A program made the translations under genes and the position numbers. Shown here in pieces: positions 36,117-45,330 of a stretch of DNA of 64,000 nucleotides. Location of the stretch: the NCBI GenBank assembly GCA_017936605.1, contig JAGBFH010000024.1, forward strand, positions 1 through 64,000, written 5' to 3'. The stretch comes from Tidjanibacter sp. Lineage in GTDB: Bacteria > Bacteroidota > Bacteroidia > Bacteroidales > Rikenellaceae. Under the pieces are notes generated by a model. The model was not told where the DNA came from and did not search any database. It saw nothing but the letters and a program-made list of their open reading frames with translations. Positions within the stretch are counted from its first letter, which is position 1. Every line of letters starts with the position of its first letter.

Positions 36117-37187
36117 ATGAAAAAACTTTTCGCAATTGCAGCCCTGGTAGCAGTAGCTCTTACCAGCTGCGTAGAGAATGAGGTTATCACCCCCGCAGGT
36201 GAGATCGCTTTCAGGGATTACACCCTCTCGACTAAGGCACTCGTTTTGCCCGGCTCTACCGCCAACGAGGCTCTGCCTACCGATTGTGCATTTGGTGCTT
36301 TTGCACTCTACAGTGGTCAGTATGAGACCGTTACTAATGAGCACCCCGTTGATGCAGACTACACTACCGACGACGCAATCTATGTAGATGGTCTTAGGGT
36401 TAGCCACGATGGTACCCAGTGGGCTTACGATGAGGCTCAGTACTGGCCTACCGACAAGGCTCCTCTGGATTTCTATGCCTACTATCCCTACAACGCAAGC
36501 GTTGCTTCGTGGGACGCTGTGAACAACTGCGTAGCTCTGACCGCTGCTGAGCTTGGCACCCCCACCGCCCTCAACGGCCAGACCGACTGGATGGTAACCG
36601 CTGCTGCCGAGGATAAGACCTCCGACAATGCTGCCACTGGCGTAGGTATCGTTTTCGACCACATCACCAGTATGGTTGTTTTCAAGGCTATTGATGTTAC
36701 CGAGGACACCCGTTATCAGGAGCTCGTAACCATCAAAAAGATTGAGGTTAAACAGGCTGCCTACAAGGGCAACTACACCGCTGCCGCTTGGACCGCCGAT
36801 GGCGCAAGCCGTCAGGATGTTACCGTTTACAACAGCTCTATTGCAGTGCCCATTACCACCGCTGCTGATGTAACCAAAGCTACCGTAGATGGTGGCGCTC
36901 TCATCGTAGTTCCCGAGACCGTTCAGGCAACTACCGAGTTCGTTGTTACCTACGACCTCAAAGAGTCGCTCGACCATGTTATCGCTGAACAGACCGGCAA
37001 AACCGCGACTATCCAGGTTGCTCCCCTCACTACTACTTGGGAGCCTGGTAAGAAGTATGTTTACACCATCAAGTTCAACCTTGTTGCTGGTGGCGTAGGC
37101 GGTGGCGACGAGGTGCTCCAGGAGATTACCTTCACCCCCGAGGTTGCTCCTTGGGATGAGGTTGCCGGTGGCGACTACACCATCTAA
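36117..37187 (+). CDS. Fimbrillin family lipoprotein (cluster 2, third of three)
   Basis: The 356-aa lipoprotein has the signal VAVALTSC (Cys18). TLSTKALVLPG at about 36-46 gives a Lys as trimming candidate. QYWPTDKAPLDFYAYYPY, GIVFDHITSMVVFKA and WEPGKKYVYTIKFNL are clear fimbrillin strands. Strong GCT/GTT/ACC codon bias suggests abundant expression. A hairpin at 37250 separates it from the distal gene. Confidence 0.88.
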   Translation: MKKLFAIAALVAVALTSCVENEVITPAGEIAFRDYTLSTKALVLPGSTANEALPTDCAFGAFALYSGQYETVTNEHPVDADYTTDDAIYVDGLRVSHDGTQWAYDEAQYWPTDKAPLDFYAYYPYNASVASWDAVNNCVALTAAELGTPTALNGQTDWMVTAAAEDKTSDNAATGVGIVFDHITSMVVFKAIDVTEDTRYQELVTIKKIEVKQAAYKGNYTAAAWTADGASRQDVTVYNSSIAVPITTAADVTKATVDGGALIVVPETVQATTEFVVTYDLKESLDHVIAEQTGKTATIQVAPLTTTWEPGKKYVYTIKFNLVAGGVGGGDEVLQEITFTPEVAPWDEVAGGDYTI

Positions 37188-37249
37188 TCTTGCCGTGGCG
37201 TAGAATAGCTACGCACAACACACAAGACAAAATTTTCATACGACTTTAG

Positions 37250-37276
37250 CTTTGGGGAGGGTGATACCTCCCCAGA
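37250..37276 (+). terminator. Hairpin between the fimbrillins and the distal gene, possible attenuator
   Basis: CTTTGGGGAGG can pair with CCTCCCCAGAG (one mismatch) around GTGATA. No T run follows, so it may stall or shield transcripts rather than end them fully. Confidence 0.5.
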
Positions 37277-37306
37277 GCACAAATTACATTATAATAATAT
37301 ATATAG

Positions 37307-38284
37307 GTGCAAATTGTGAGAAGAAGAGCAAGCATACTGGTAGCTTTGTGTGGCATTGCGGCCCTTTTGGGCGGCTGTGTCCTCGGCCACGATGTGTCGA
37401 CCGATGAGCCCGTGGAGCTCCGTTGCCGACCCGTAATGAGCCCGGGAATGAGAGGCACACAGACCACCGGCCAGATGAGCTCGGGCTTCGACCAACTCTT
37501 CCCCACAGAGACCAACATCGGCCTTTGGGCCTACTCGCTGCCGAGGGATAAGCAGTGGGAGATATTCTCGCCCGATGCCGAGCAGTTCCTCTCCGAGGCC
37601 ACCTTCACACACAACGAGCAGGACGGACTGTGGTATCCCGCCTCGAGAGTGGAGTGGAAGTATGCCAACTCGCTCACCATCCTCGCCTATGCGCCCCGCG
37701 AGCAGGAGGTCAGCTTCGACAAAAAGCGAGGAATCATCATCGAGGGCTACGACTCCGAGGAGAAACACAACATCGACCTGATGTACACCGACTTTCTGGC
37801 CGACCTCCGTTGTGAGAATAATCGCCAGGGCGTCTATCTGCCATTCTACCACGCACTTGCGGCGGTGGATGTGAAGATAGCAACCACCCTCACAATTGAT
37901 AGTTCGGTAGTCATCAGGGGAATCTATCTGGAGCAGATTGCTGTTGAGGGCGACTTCTTCTCCCATCCCGACCCCGCGTGGTACCCAGCCGATGAGAAAC
38001 AGACCATAACCCTCTACACCAACGAGGCCGAGGGCTGGGCCCTGCCGCAGAATAACGGTGAGATTGTCGCCGGCAGCACCCGCTACCTTATACCCCAGTC
38101 GGGAGCCACACGCATTGTGGTGGTTGCGGATGTGATGCAGGGCGGTATGATAACCCCCGAGCAGCGCTTTGTGACCGACGATGTGGTCTTCTTCTGGGAG
38201 CCCGGCCGCCACTACACCTATAGCCTCAATATCACCACCAAGAGCCTCCAGATTGAGGAACCCAACCCCGAGGAGCATAAGTAA
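37307..38284 (+). CDS. Fimbrillin-like lipoprotein (cluster 2, distal gene; GTG start)
   Basis: The 325-aa protein has a lipoprotein signal (IAALLGGC, Cys24 with this start). Start choice is between GTG at 37307 and GTG at 37316; no ATG fits. Beta-rich segments (NSLTILAYAPR, VYLPFYHALAAVDVKIAT, WEPGRHYTYSLNITT) match the fimbrillin fold. PGMRGTQ at about residue 47-53 holds a candidate trimming Arg. Codon use is more GC-rich than in the three genes upstream, which suggests lower expression. It could be a tip or anchor subunit. Confidence 0.8.
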   Translation: MQIVRRRASILVALCGIAALLGGCVLGHDVSTDEPVELRCRPVMSPGMRGTQTTGQMSSGFDQLFPTETNIGLWAYSLPRDKQWEIFSPDAEQFLSEATFTHNEQDGLWYPASRVEWKYANSLTILAYAPREQEVSFDKKRGIIIEGYDSEEKHNIDLMYTDFLADLRCENNRQGVYLPFYHALAAVDVKIATTLTIDSSVVIRGIYLEQIAVEGDFFSHPDPAWYPADEKQTITLYTNEAEGWALPQNNGEIVAGSTRYLIPQSGATRIVVVADVMQGGMITPEQRFVTDDVVFFWEPGRHYTYSLNITTKSLQIEEPNPEEHK

Positions 38285-38511
38285 TGGGGTGGGGCTGTAG
38301 GCGCGAAAATTGCCACCCATTTTTTGTGTTTCTGCCTTGCCACGAATTTTTGTTAGATGGGTGCAGCCACAGCGATTCTTGTCTATAATCCAGAGTTTAG
38401 GAGTTTGGGGGGTTGAAAATCTTGTTGGTCGCCGAGGGGCCTTTTAGCCCCAAAGTGGATGGTTAACAGCCGATTGTCGAACGGTTTATTAGATAATTTT
38501 GCATTTTGCAT

Positions 38512-38541
38512 TTTGCATTTTGAATTTTATATGTATCTTTG
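38512..38541 (+). promoter_or_regulatory. Promoter of tRNA-Leu
   Basis: TTTG (38512-38515) and TATCTTTG (38534-38541) are 18 bases apart. The -33 box lies inside a heptamer repeat (ATTTTGC three times, then ATTTTGA, about 38496-38524), so several TTTG copies are available. Confidence 0.7.
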
Positions 38542-38564
38542 TGCGCTCAAAAGGAGCAAAAGAG

Positions 38565-38646
38565 GCCCAGATGGCGGAATCGGTAGACGCGTTGGTCTCA
38601 AACACCAATAGGGAAACCTGTGCCGGTTCGACCCCGGCTCTGGGTA
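38565..38646 (+). tRNA. tRNA-Leu (anticodon CAA)
   Basis: The sequence folds as a class II tRNA: acceptor GCCCAGA with TCTGGGT (first pair G-U), D-arm GCGG-AATCGGTAGAC-GCG, anticodon arm TTGGT-CTCAAAC-ACCAA with CAA in the loop, a long variable arm, and T-arm CCGGTTCGACCCCGG. The terminal CCA is not encoded. Confidence 0.93.
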
Positions 38647-38650
38647 CTGA

Positions 38651-38680
38651 AAAGGAGATGTGGAAGCATCTCCTTTTTTT
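38651..38680 (+). terminator. Terminator of tRNA-Leu
   Basis: AAAGGAGATG pairs with CATCTCCTTT around TGGAAG, followed by T residues. Confidence 0.9.
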
Positions 38681-38822
38681 GTTTGCACTCTTTTGTGGGG
38701 GAAATTGTGGTGGGGAGTGGGGAGTTTGGAAATCTTTTTGTAACTTTACGCCAAATGTGTCGGCTCAGAGGTGGGCGGCACCGCGAAAAAAAACGATAGA
38801 TTAACCAAAAAACTATAGAGCT

Positions 38823-40229
38823 ATGTTCTCAAAACAGACCTACATTGCGCGTCGCAACGAACTCCGACGCCGTATGCCCAAGGGTGGTATTGTGGTGCTC
38901 CTCGGCAACAGCGAGGCACCTCGCAACTATTTCGACAACGCCTACGCCTTCCGTCAGGACAGCACCTTCCTCTACTATTTCGGTCTTCAGAATGCCGACC
39001 TGGTGGGTGTCATCGACCTCGATGAGGAGCGCGACTGGCTCTTCGGCAACGACTACACCGTGGACGACATCATCTGGATGGGTCCTCAGCCCTCCCTGAA
39101 GGAGCTCGGCGCACAGGTGGGCGTGGAGAATACTGCCCCCTTTGCAGCCGCACGCGAGAAGGTGCAGGAGGTCATTCGCGCGGGTCGCAAGGTACACTAT
39201 CTGGTGCCCTACCGTGGTGACGGCGTGTTGCTGATGAGTCAGCTTACGGGCATCAAGACCACCGAGCACTATGCCCACTGCTCGGCCGACCTGATTATCA
39301 ATGTGGCAGCTATGAGGGAGGAGAAGAGCGCCGAGGAGATTGAGGAGCTCCAGAGGGCCTTCGAGATTGGCTATCAGATGCATACGACCGCTATGAGGCT
39401 CACCCGCGAGGGTGTGTCGGAGCGCTTTGTTGCAGGCGCAATGGAGGGTGTCACCCACCAGTTGGGCGAGGGCGTGTCGTTCCACTCCATCGTGTCGCAG
39501 CACGGCGAGACCCTCCACAACCACTCCCACGACGGCATCTGCCAGAATGGTCGTCTGATGTTGGTAGATGCGGGTGGCGAGAGTGTCAACAACTACTGCT
39601 CGGACCACACCCGTACTTTCCCTGTGAGCGGCAAGTTCAGCCCCCTCCAGAGGGATATCTACAACATTGTGCTTGCGGCCCACGACGAGGTGCTCAAGGT
39701 TGCAAAGCCCGGACAGTATATGGACCTCCACAATGTAGCCCTCAAGACTTTGGCCGAGGGTCTTATCGGTGTGGGTCTTATGAAGGGCAATGCCGATGAC
39801 GCTGTGGCCGCCGGCGCAGTGGGTCTCTTTATGCCCCACGGCTTGGGTCACGGTCTGGGTATGGATGTCCACGACTGCGAGGCTATGGGTGAGAGGGGTA
39901 TGAGGGATTACTCCAAGATTTTGGCGCGTGCCGACGAGGTGGACACCTGCATCATCCGCAGCCGCTGGCGCTTACGCCCCGGTACGGTGCTCACCGACGA
40001 GCCCGGCATCTACTTCATCCCCGCTCTCATCGAGCAGTGGAAGGGCGAGGGCAAGTGCCGCGATTTCATCAACTACGACCGCCTAACGGAGTTCTACAAC
40101 TTTGGCGGCATTCGCCTCGAGGACGACCTCTTGATTACCGAGACGGGCAACATTATGCTCGGCGAGGGCAAACATATCCCCATCACCGTCGAGGAGGTGG
40201 AGGCCTATATGGCTGCCGCACGAGAGTAA
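38823..40229 (+). CDS. Xaa-Pro aminopeptidase (aminopeptidase P, M24B)
   Basis: The 468-aa enzyme removes N-terminal residues linked to proline. It has the N-terminal creatinase-like domain (1-170) and the pita-bread metal domain. Metal ligands are visible in LMLVDAGGESVNNYCSDHTRTF (Asp, Asp), GLGHGLGMDVHD (His) and the Glu residues of TVLTDEPGIYFIP and GGIRLEDDLLIT. There is no signal peptide, so it is cytosolic. The gene stands alone, with its own terminator. Confidence 0.94.
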   Translation: MFSKQTYIARRNELRRRMPKGGIVVLLGNSEAPRNYFDNAYAFRQDSTFLYYFGLQNADLVGVIDLDEERDWLFGNDYTVDDIIWMGPQPSLKELGAQVGVENTAPFAAAREKVQEVIRAGRKVHYLVPYRGDGVLLMSQLTGIKTTEHYAHCSADLIINVAAMREEKSAEEIEELQRAFEIGYQMHTTAMRLTREGVSERFVAGAMEGVTHQLGEGVSFHSIVSQHGETLHNHSHDGICQNGRLMLVDAGGESVNNYCSDHTRTFPVSGKFSPLQRDIYNIVLAAHDEVLKVAKPGQYMDLHNVALKTLAEGLIGVGLMKGNADDAVAAGAVGLFMPHGLGHGLGMDVHDCEAMGERGMRDYSKILARADEVDTCIIRSRWRLRPGTVLTDEPGIYFIPALIEQWKGEGKCRDFINYDRLTEFYNFGGIRLEDDLLITETGNIMLGEGKHIPITVEEVEAYMAAARE

Positions 40230-40249
40230 GGTGGTGGATATCAGAACTT

Positions 40250-40291
40250 CACCGCTCCGCAATTTTTTGCGGGGCGGTGGTTTTGTTTTTT
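40250..40291 (+). terminator. Terminator of the aminopeptidase P gene
   Basis: CACCGCTCCGCAA pairs with TTGCGGGGCGGTG (one G-G mismatch), followed by a T-rich stretch. Confidence 0.85.
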
Positions 40292-40311
40292 ATAGCTTTT
40301 TGTTATTTTTG
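40282..40311 (+). promoter_or_regulatory. Promoter of the 987-aa lipoprotein gene
   Basis: TTTG (40282-40285) and TATTTTTG (40304-40311) are 18 bases apart. The -33 box overlaps the T tract of the preceding terminator. Confidence 0.6.
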
Positions 40312-40394
40312 CGTCATATTGCTGGCGGTCTTAACTGTTAGCACGGAACTAATCACGAACTACAATACACTAACTATTTATCTAACAATCAATT

Positions 40395-43358
40395 ATGAAA
40401 AAAATCCTGAAATTTGCGGCGCTGCTTTTCGCATCTGTCGCTATGGTCATGACAAGTTGTGATGATCCCGAGCCTCCCGTAGAAGTGGTAGATCCCTTTG
40501 AGGGTGCCAGCCTCGAGGTGAAACTTGTCGGTGCAGACATCACCGCGGCTACCGTTTCGGTGAGTGCCGAGGTGCTCAATGTTGTGAGCTATATCGTCAA
40601 GCCCGTCGAGGGCGAGATGGTTGCCCCCACCGTAGAGGAGATTTTCGCCAATGGTACTATGGTGGCTCTCGAGAAAGAGGGCGCTACCCAGGTTACTATG
40701 CGTGACCTTACGGCTGAGACCAACTATGTAACCTACTGGGCAGGCCGTATTTCGGCCGACAAGGTTTGGAGCGAGATTAAGGAGTTCAAGTTCAAGACCG
40801 CAGCCGAGCCTATCATTCCCGTGCTGACCGCGGAGCTGGGCGCTGTGGATGCAACCACTGCCGAGATTAAACTCTATGCCGAGAATGTTTCGCGCATTGC
40901 CTATGTTGTGAAAACCCCTGCCGAGGTAGAGGCCGAGGGCGCTCCCTCCATCCAGAAGATTTTTGCTACTGGTAAGAATGTCAATATGGAGGCCGGCGAG
41001 AACACCTTGGTGGTGAAGGCTCTTTCGCCCAACACAGAGTATGTGGTTTACATCGCCGGTGAGATTGCTGTGATTGAGGAGTATATGGAGGAGATTATCA
41101 CCGTCAAGAACATCAAGACCACCGACTTCGCAGATGATATTACCGTTCGCGATATTCACTACCGTGGCTTCACCGTAGATGTGAAAGTAGATCCCAAAGT
41201 AAAGGAGCAGAACCATATGATTAAGTGGGCGACAATGAGTCTTTACACCCACAATCAGAATGCTAACCCCGATTATGTGGCGCTCAACCTCCACGATACT
41301 GCTTGGGGTGGTATCAACCTCTTCAACGAGAGCCGTTCGCTCATTATTGATGAGGAGCACAGCCTCTTCCAGAGCGGTGACGGCTGGGAGACATACTACG
41401 AAGCGCTTGTCCCCGGTCAGCCTCAGGTTGTGATAATGGGTGAGTACCGTCGTGGTGAGCACTGGGGTGGTTATGGCTTGGGCTACTACCGTCCTATGTT
41501 CGACGAGGATAGCTATCTCATCGATTTGAACAAGAGTGGCCAGAAGATAGACGAGGCTCCCTATTGGACCGGTTTCTATCAGAGCCTGGAGGTTCAGGTG
41601 CAGAAACCCGAGCCCATCTCGGAGGATTTGATTGACATTCAGGTTAATGCCGAGCCTGCTGATGCACAGGTTATTATTACCGCCGACGAGTCGCTTGATA
41701 GGGTGGCTATTATGATTATGAGTGAGCTCGAGCACGGTCTTGCATCGGCTGCTCTTGGTGGTGAGGAGCATATGCAGTGGTTTGCAACCTCTCTGGAGGC
41801 TGCCTACGCAGGTGTGACAATGATTGTAGACCCCTACGATGAAGAGTATGGTCTTAATGGCACCATCTCTACCGCGCTGACAGATTATTTCTATGATATT
41901 CCTCGCGATTCGAAGTATTGGGTATATGTTGTAGGTCTTCGTGGTGATGTTGAGGGCGACGGCGTTCTCGACGGTCACGAGCAGGTATACAAGACTTATG
42001 AGTTCTATCTGCCCAAGCCTACCAAACCCGCACCCGAGCTCGTTGTTACCGCTCTGGAGTCGACCTCTCCCTTTGAGGTTGGTTTCAACATCAAGTGCCC
42101 CACCAAGGATGCCTACAAAGCAAAGGCCATTGCCAACTATGAGAAGGAGTGGCTGATGGAGGGTCTGAGCACACAGGAGATTGTCTACAACTATGGTTCG
42201 GAGCTGGGCACCGTTGAGCTTATGCAGATCAACTCCGACGAGGGTTGGACCATCACGCTCTCCTCGCGCCCCGGTGCGAAGACCTATCTGGCCGCTATGG
42301 TCGCCAATGACGAGGGTACCGAGACCTATTCGGAGGCTGCTATTGCTCAGTCGCTGCCCGAGCCCGTAGGTGATAGGGTAGAGAGCGAGTTGTTCACGAG
42401 CCTCGAGGGTGAGTGGACCGCCACCGCAACTGTTGGTTACAGCCTCTACAACGAGGAGACTGAGGAGTATGACCCCTACACCGCAACCCACACCTCGCAG
42501 GTTACCATTGGTAATTTCGAGTATCCCGAGGAGCTCGACGAGGATGCCTATGCTATCTTCGACAAACACGGTGTAGACCGCGAGAAGGCTGCTGCTTACT
42601 ATGAGGAGTTCAAGGTTGCTGCCGAGACCTTCCTCAGCAACACCCGTGCACAGAACCGTATCCTTATGAATGGCTTTGACTTTGGTGGCGATATCCTGCC
42701 CTACTTCGAGTATGCGGATCCCTATAGCCTCTTCATCTCGGATACCTACAATGCCTACACCAGCGAGATGCCCCTCTATGACTTCGGTCCCAAGTGGTAC
42801 CTCGAGGTTGCTGCCGATGGCACCGTTACCGCGCCTTTCAATGTCAACTACTTCACTCCTATGTCGAGCTGGTACACAGAGCGCGGCGCTCTCTATGAGT
42901 CGCACTTCGTTGCTTTCGACCCCGTAAATCGTGCGGTTGTAGGCTATATGGGTGACTCGGAAGGCAATTTGGTCAATGGTGGCTTCCCCGTGGAGATTTC
43001 CGAGGATGGCAATACCATCACCATCAAACCTCTCACCCACGGCGGCATCAACTACTATCCCAACTCTGCCATCTACTATGGTAGTGACCAGTATAGTGTG
43101 AGCGTGGCTGTGTCTTCGGAGATTGTTCTTACTCGCAACACCTCTTCGGCTACCGTAGCACCTGCGAAGATTAACAGGAAGAAGGCCGGTGCACTCAAGA
43201 GCGAGAGGGTAGAGGCCGAGCAGGAGATTAAGAGCCCCGCTTGTCCCTATAGCCGTTCCGCTATTGGCAAGAAGGTTGAGCTCAAGAGTGTTGGTGGTCC
43301 CAAGGACCAGACTGCCGACCAGAGGACTCAGAATTGGTTTGAGGCCTGGGGTAGGTAA
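40395..43358 (+). CDS. Large surface lipoprotein with FN3-like repeats, function unknown
   Basis: The 987-aa protein has a lipoprotein signal (AMVMTSC, Cys22) followed by DDPE, an acidic export signal for the cell surface in Bacteroidetes. Residues of about 36-135 and 141-245 are two related beta-sandwich modules (TAATVSVSAEVLN and TTAEIKLYAENVS; LTAETNYVTYWAG and LSPNTEYVVYIAG). Further FN3-like parts lie at about 415-655. The last third (about 660-930), with SLEGEWTATATVGY, looks like a separate beta-rich domain. The end is Lys-rich. I recognise no catalytic motif. It has its own promoter and terminator. Confidence 0.75.
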   Translation: MKKILKFAALLFASVAMVMTSCDDPEPPVEVVDPFEGASLEVKLVGADITAATVSVSAEVLNVVSYIVKPVEGEMVAPTVEEIFANGTMVALEKEGATQVTMRDLTAETNYVTYWAGRISADKVWSEIKEFKFKTAAEPIIPVLTAELGAVDATTAEIKLYAENVSRIAYVVKTPAEVEAEGAPSIQKIFATGKNVNMEAGENTLVVKALSPNTEYVVYIAGEIAVIEEYMEEIITVKNIKTTDFADDITVRDIHYRGFTVDVKVDPKVKEQNHMIKWATMSLYTHNQNANPDYVALNLHDTAWGGINLFNESRSLIIDEEHSLFQSGDGWETYYEALVPGQPQVVIMGEYRRGEHWGGYGLGYYRPMFDEDSYLIDLNKSGQKIDEAPYWTGFYQSLEVQVQKPEPISEDLIDIQVNAEPADAQVIITADESLDRVAIMIMSELEHGLASAALGGEEHMQWFATSLEAAYAGVTMIVDPYDEEYGLNGTISTALTDYFYDIPRDSKYWVYVVGLRGDVEGDGVLDGHEQVYKTYEFYLPKPTKPAPELVVTALESTSPFEVGFNIKCPTKDAYKAKAIANYEKEWLMEGLSTQEIVYNYGSELGTVELMQINSDEGWTITLSSRPGAKTYLAAMVANDEGTETYSEAAIAQSLPEPVGDRVESELFTSLEGEWTATATVGYSLYNEETEEYDPYTATHTSQVTIGNFEYPEELDEDAYAIFDKHGVDREKAAAYYEEFKVAAETFLSNTRAQNRILMNGFDFGGDILPYFEYADPYSLFISDTYNAYTSEMPLYDFGPKWYLEVAADGTVTAPFNVNYFTPMSSWYTERGALYESHFVAFDPVNRAVVGYMGDSEGNLVNGGFPVEISEDGNTITIKPLTHGGINYYPNSAIYYGSDQYSVSVAVSSEIVLTRNTSSATVAPAKINRKKAGALKSERVEAEQEIKSPACPYSRSAIGKKVELKSVGGPKDQTADQRTQNWFEAWGR

Positions 43359-43375
43359 TCCCGAGTAGTCCAAAG

Positions 43376-43412
43376 AAAAAAGCAGGTGTAAATTTTTTAC
43401 ACCTGCTTTTTT
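43376..43412. terminator. Bidirectional terminator between the lipoprotein gene and folE
   Basis: AAAAAAGCAGGTGTAAA pairs with TTTACACCTGCTTTTTT. T runs occur on both strands, so it can serve both converging genes. Confidence 0.9.
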
Positions 43413-43450
43413 GTGGGTCAACCGTCGACCGTCAACCGACCTAAGTCATT

Positions 43451-43478
43451 AAGGACTTTAAGGACCTTAAGGACCTTA
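43451..43478. repeat. Short AAGGACCTT repeat upstream of the folE stop
   Basis: AAGGACTTT-AAGGACCTT-AAGGACCTT-A is three tandem nonamers. The motif also occurs in the composite clusters near 14340, 14520 and 59375, so this is a fragment of that family. Confidence 0.6.
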
Positions 43479-43503
43479 TCTCACTTCTAAACTCTCGTTA
43501 CTC

Positions 43504-44100
43504 CTAATGTAGCGTGGCGCCGATGAGTTCGAGAAACTCCTGGCGGGTCTCGTGGTGGTTGAGGAATGCGCCACTGAAGGCCGAGGTGGTCGTTATGGAG
43601 TTCTGCTTCTGCACACCTCGCATCTGCATACACATATGCGCGGCCTCGATGACAACTGCCACACCCAGAGGGTTGAGGGTCTCCTGTATGCAGTCACGAA
43701 TCTCCATCGTAAGTCGCTCCTGCACCTGAAGTCGGCGAGCAAAGCTCTCCACGCAACGAGGAATCTTCGAGAGGCCCACAATCTGACCATTTGGGATGTA
43801 GGCGATGTGTGCCTTGCCGTAGAAGGGCAACATATGGTGCTCACAGAGCGAGTAGAGCTCAATATCCTTGACGAGGACCATCTGGCGGTAGTCCTCCTTG
43901 AAGATGGCACTACGCAGAATCTCGGCGGGCTCTTCGGTGTAGCCCTTGGTGAGGAACTGCATACACTTGGCCACCCTCTCGGGGGTCTTCAGAAGTCCCT
44001 CCCTCTGGACATCCTCACCCAGCAGGCGCAGTATTGCCTCATAGTGCTCCATCAGCTCGGCAGTGGTTTTGGGGTCGTAAATCTCCTCTCTTTTGTACAT
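43504..44100 (-). CDS. folE: GTP cyclohydrolase I
   Basis: The 198-aa enzyme converts GTP to dihydroneopterin triphosphate, the first step of folate/pterin synthesis. Zinc and catalytic residues are visible: [10 protein letters not shown] gives Cys86 and the two His at 88-89, and [12 protein letters not shown] gives His155 and Cys157. It is the last gene of the minus-strand run. folK, which acts three steps later, lies 6 kb upstream on the same strand. Confidence 0.96.
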   Translation of the reverse strand: MYKREEIYDPKTTAELMEHYEAILRLLGEDVQREGLLKTPERVAKCMQFLTKGYTEEPAEILRSAIFKEDYRQMVLVKDIELYSLCEHHMLPFYGKAHIAYIPNGQIVGLSKIPRCVESFARRLQVQERLTMEIRDCIQETLNPLGVAVVIEAAHMCMQMRGVQKQNSITTTSAFSGAFLNHHETRQEFLELIGATLH

Positions 44101-44181
44101 ATTGATTGTAGTTTTGTGGTTGTCGGTTATCTGTAGTTATACTTCTCTCTTATTACGCGCCCACGCGCCCGTACGCGCGCG

Positions 44182-45330
44182 TTACTCCTTGTTGTCGTCA
44201 TCCTCCTCGCGCTCGCGGGGCTGACCAAAGACATTGGTTTCGAGCTCCTCGGCCTTGCGGATATGCTCACCTCGGAGGCTGTCGAGCAGGGTGATTTGGT
44301 GCTCGAGGCTGTCAATCTGTGTGCCATTTTTGCGCCTCCACTCCTGGCTCTTGGCCTTGAGTTTTTTGAGCTCCTTTTGTGCTTTGGAGCCCACCTCTTT
44401 GAGTGAGTCGGCCTCCAACAGGTGCCTGTCGGCAGCGGCAAGCTCCACCGTGTCGAGGTGTACCCACACGGTGTCCGTGGGCAACATAGGGGTCTTGGTG
44501 AAGGGGAACTCGCGGAATCTTATCTGCTCGTCAAAGTGGATGGCTGGCCTTATGCGCTGGTCGTAGTCGAGTTGTTCGAGGGCCTCCTCCACCGCGGGAT
44601 AGTAGATGATGCGGAGCGAGGAGAAGGAGATGTGGGGCTCCTCTTCGCGGCGGGTGTAGTCGGCCAGCACGAGCTCATAGCGTGTGGCACCCTTCTTGGG
44701 GACGATGGTCGTCTGGTAGTGCTTCTTGGTACCGCCCGAGGCGAGGTTGTTGCGCATAAGACTCAGGCGCTTGCCATTCTCGTCATAGGTGGCGTGCTCC
44801 GACTGGAGGCGCAGGTTCTTATCGAGGGTATCCACCACATAGCTGTACTCCACAGCGTACTCACCCTTGTCCACAATGGGGAACGAGAGTCTTAGGCGGG
44901 CCGTATCCTTCATACGGTCCACCTTCACCTCGCCCAGCACAAAGAACTCCTTTTGATAGGTGGCCTTGGCCAGCGAGTCGATATACTTGAGGTCGCGCAC
45001 CCTCTTCTGGTAGCCTTTGGTGAGGTTGTCGAGGTCGGTGATGGTGGCGTTTATCACATCGCTCAGACGCGCACTCTTACGCTTCTGGAAGTTGGCCAGA
45101 GTGTTGAAAAAGTCATCCTGGGTGTAGCCGTAGCGCTCGAGGATGGGGGTGTACATATCGATGCTGTCGACACTGGTCTTGTTGAGGCTGACATAGGCAT
45201 TTGTAAGGAACATCTCGCGTGCAATATTGGAGAGCTCCTCATCGGGTATGATTTTCTTCCTCGAGCAGCCTCCCAGTAGGAGAGCGCCCAGCATCAGGAG
45301 TAGAAGTGTGTATTTAATTGCGTGCTTCAT
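44182..45330 (-). CDS. DUF4296 lipoprotein
   Basis: The 382-aa protein has a lipoprotein signal (ALLLGGC, Cys22) and then the DUF4296 domain: KKIIPDEELSNIAREMFLT and a helical segment to about residue 130. Beta-rich and finally coiled-coil-like parts follow (residues of about 310-370, rich in Lys/Glu, with EHQITLLDSLRGEHI). The function is unknown. Its first 17 bases overlap the end of the permease gene upstream, which suggests coupled translation and perhaps a shared envelope role. Confidence 0.85.
   Translation of the reverse strand: MKHAIKYTLLLLMLGALLLGGCSRKKIIPDEELSNIAREMFLTNAYVSLNKTSVDSIDMYTPILERYGYTQDDFFNTLANFQKRKSARLSDVINATITDLDNLTKGYQKRVRDLKYIDSLAKATYQKEFFVLGEVKVDRMKDTARLRLSFPIVDKGEYAVEYSYVVDTLDKNLRLQSEHATYDENGKRLSLMRNNLASGGTKKHYQTTIVPKKGATRYELVLADYTRREEEPHISFSSLRIIYYPAVEEALEQLDYDQRIRPAIHFDEQIRFREFPFTKTPMLPTDTVWVHLDTVELAAADRHLLEADSLKEVGSKAQKELKKLKAKSQEWRRKNGTQIDSLEHQITLLDSLRGEHIRKAEELETNVFGQPREREEDDDNKE

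Noticed and set aside
38565-38646. tRNA-Leu as attachment site of a mobile island carrying fimbrial cluster 2
   Set aside because: I found no integrase gene and no copy of the tRNA 3' end on the other side of the cluster.
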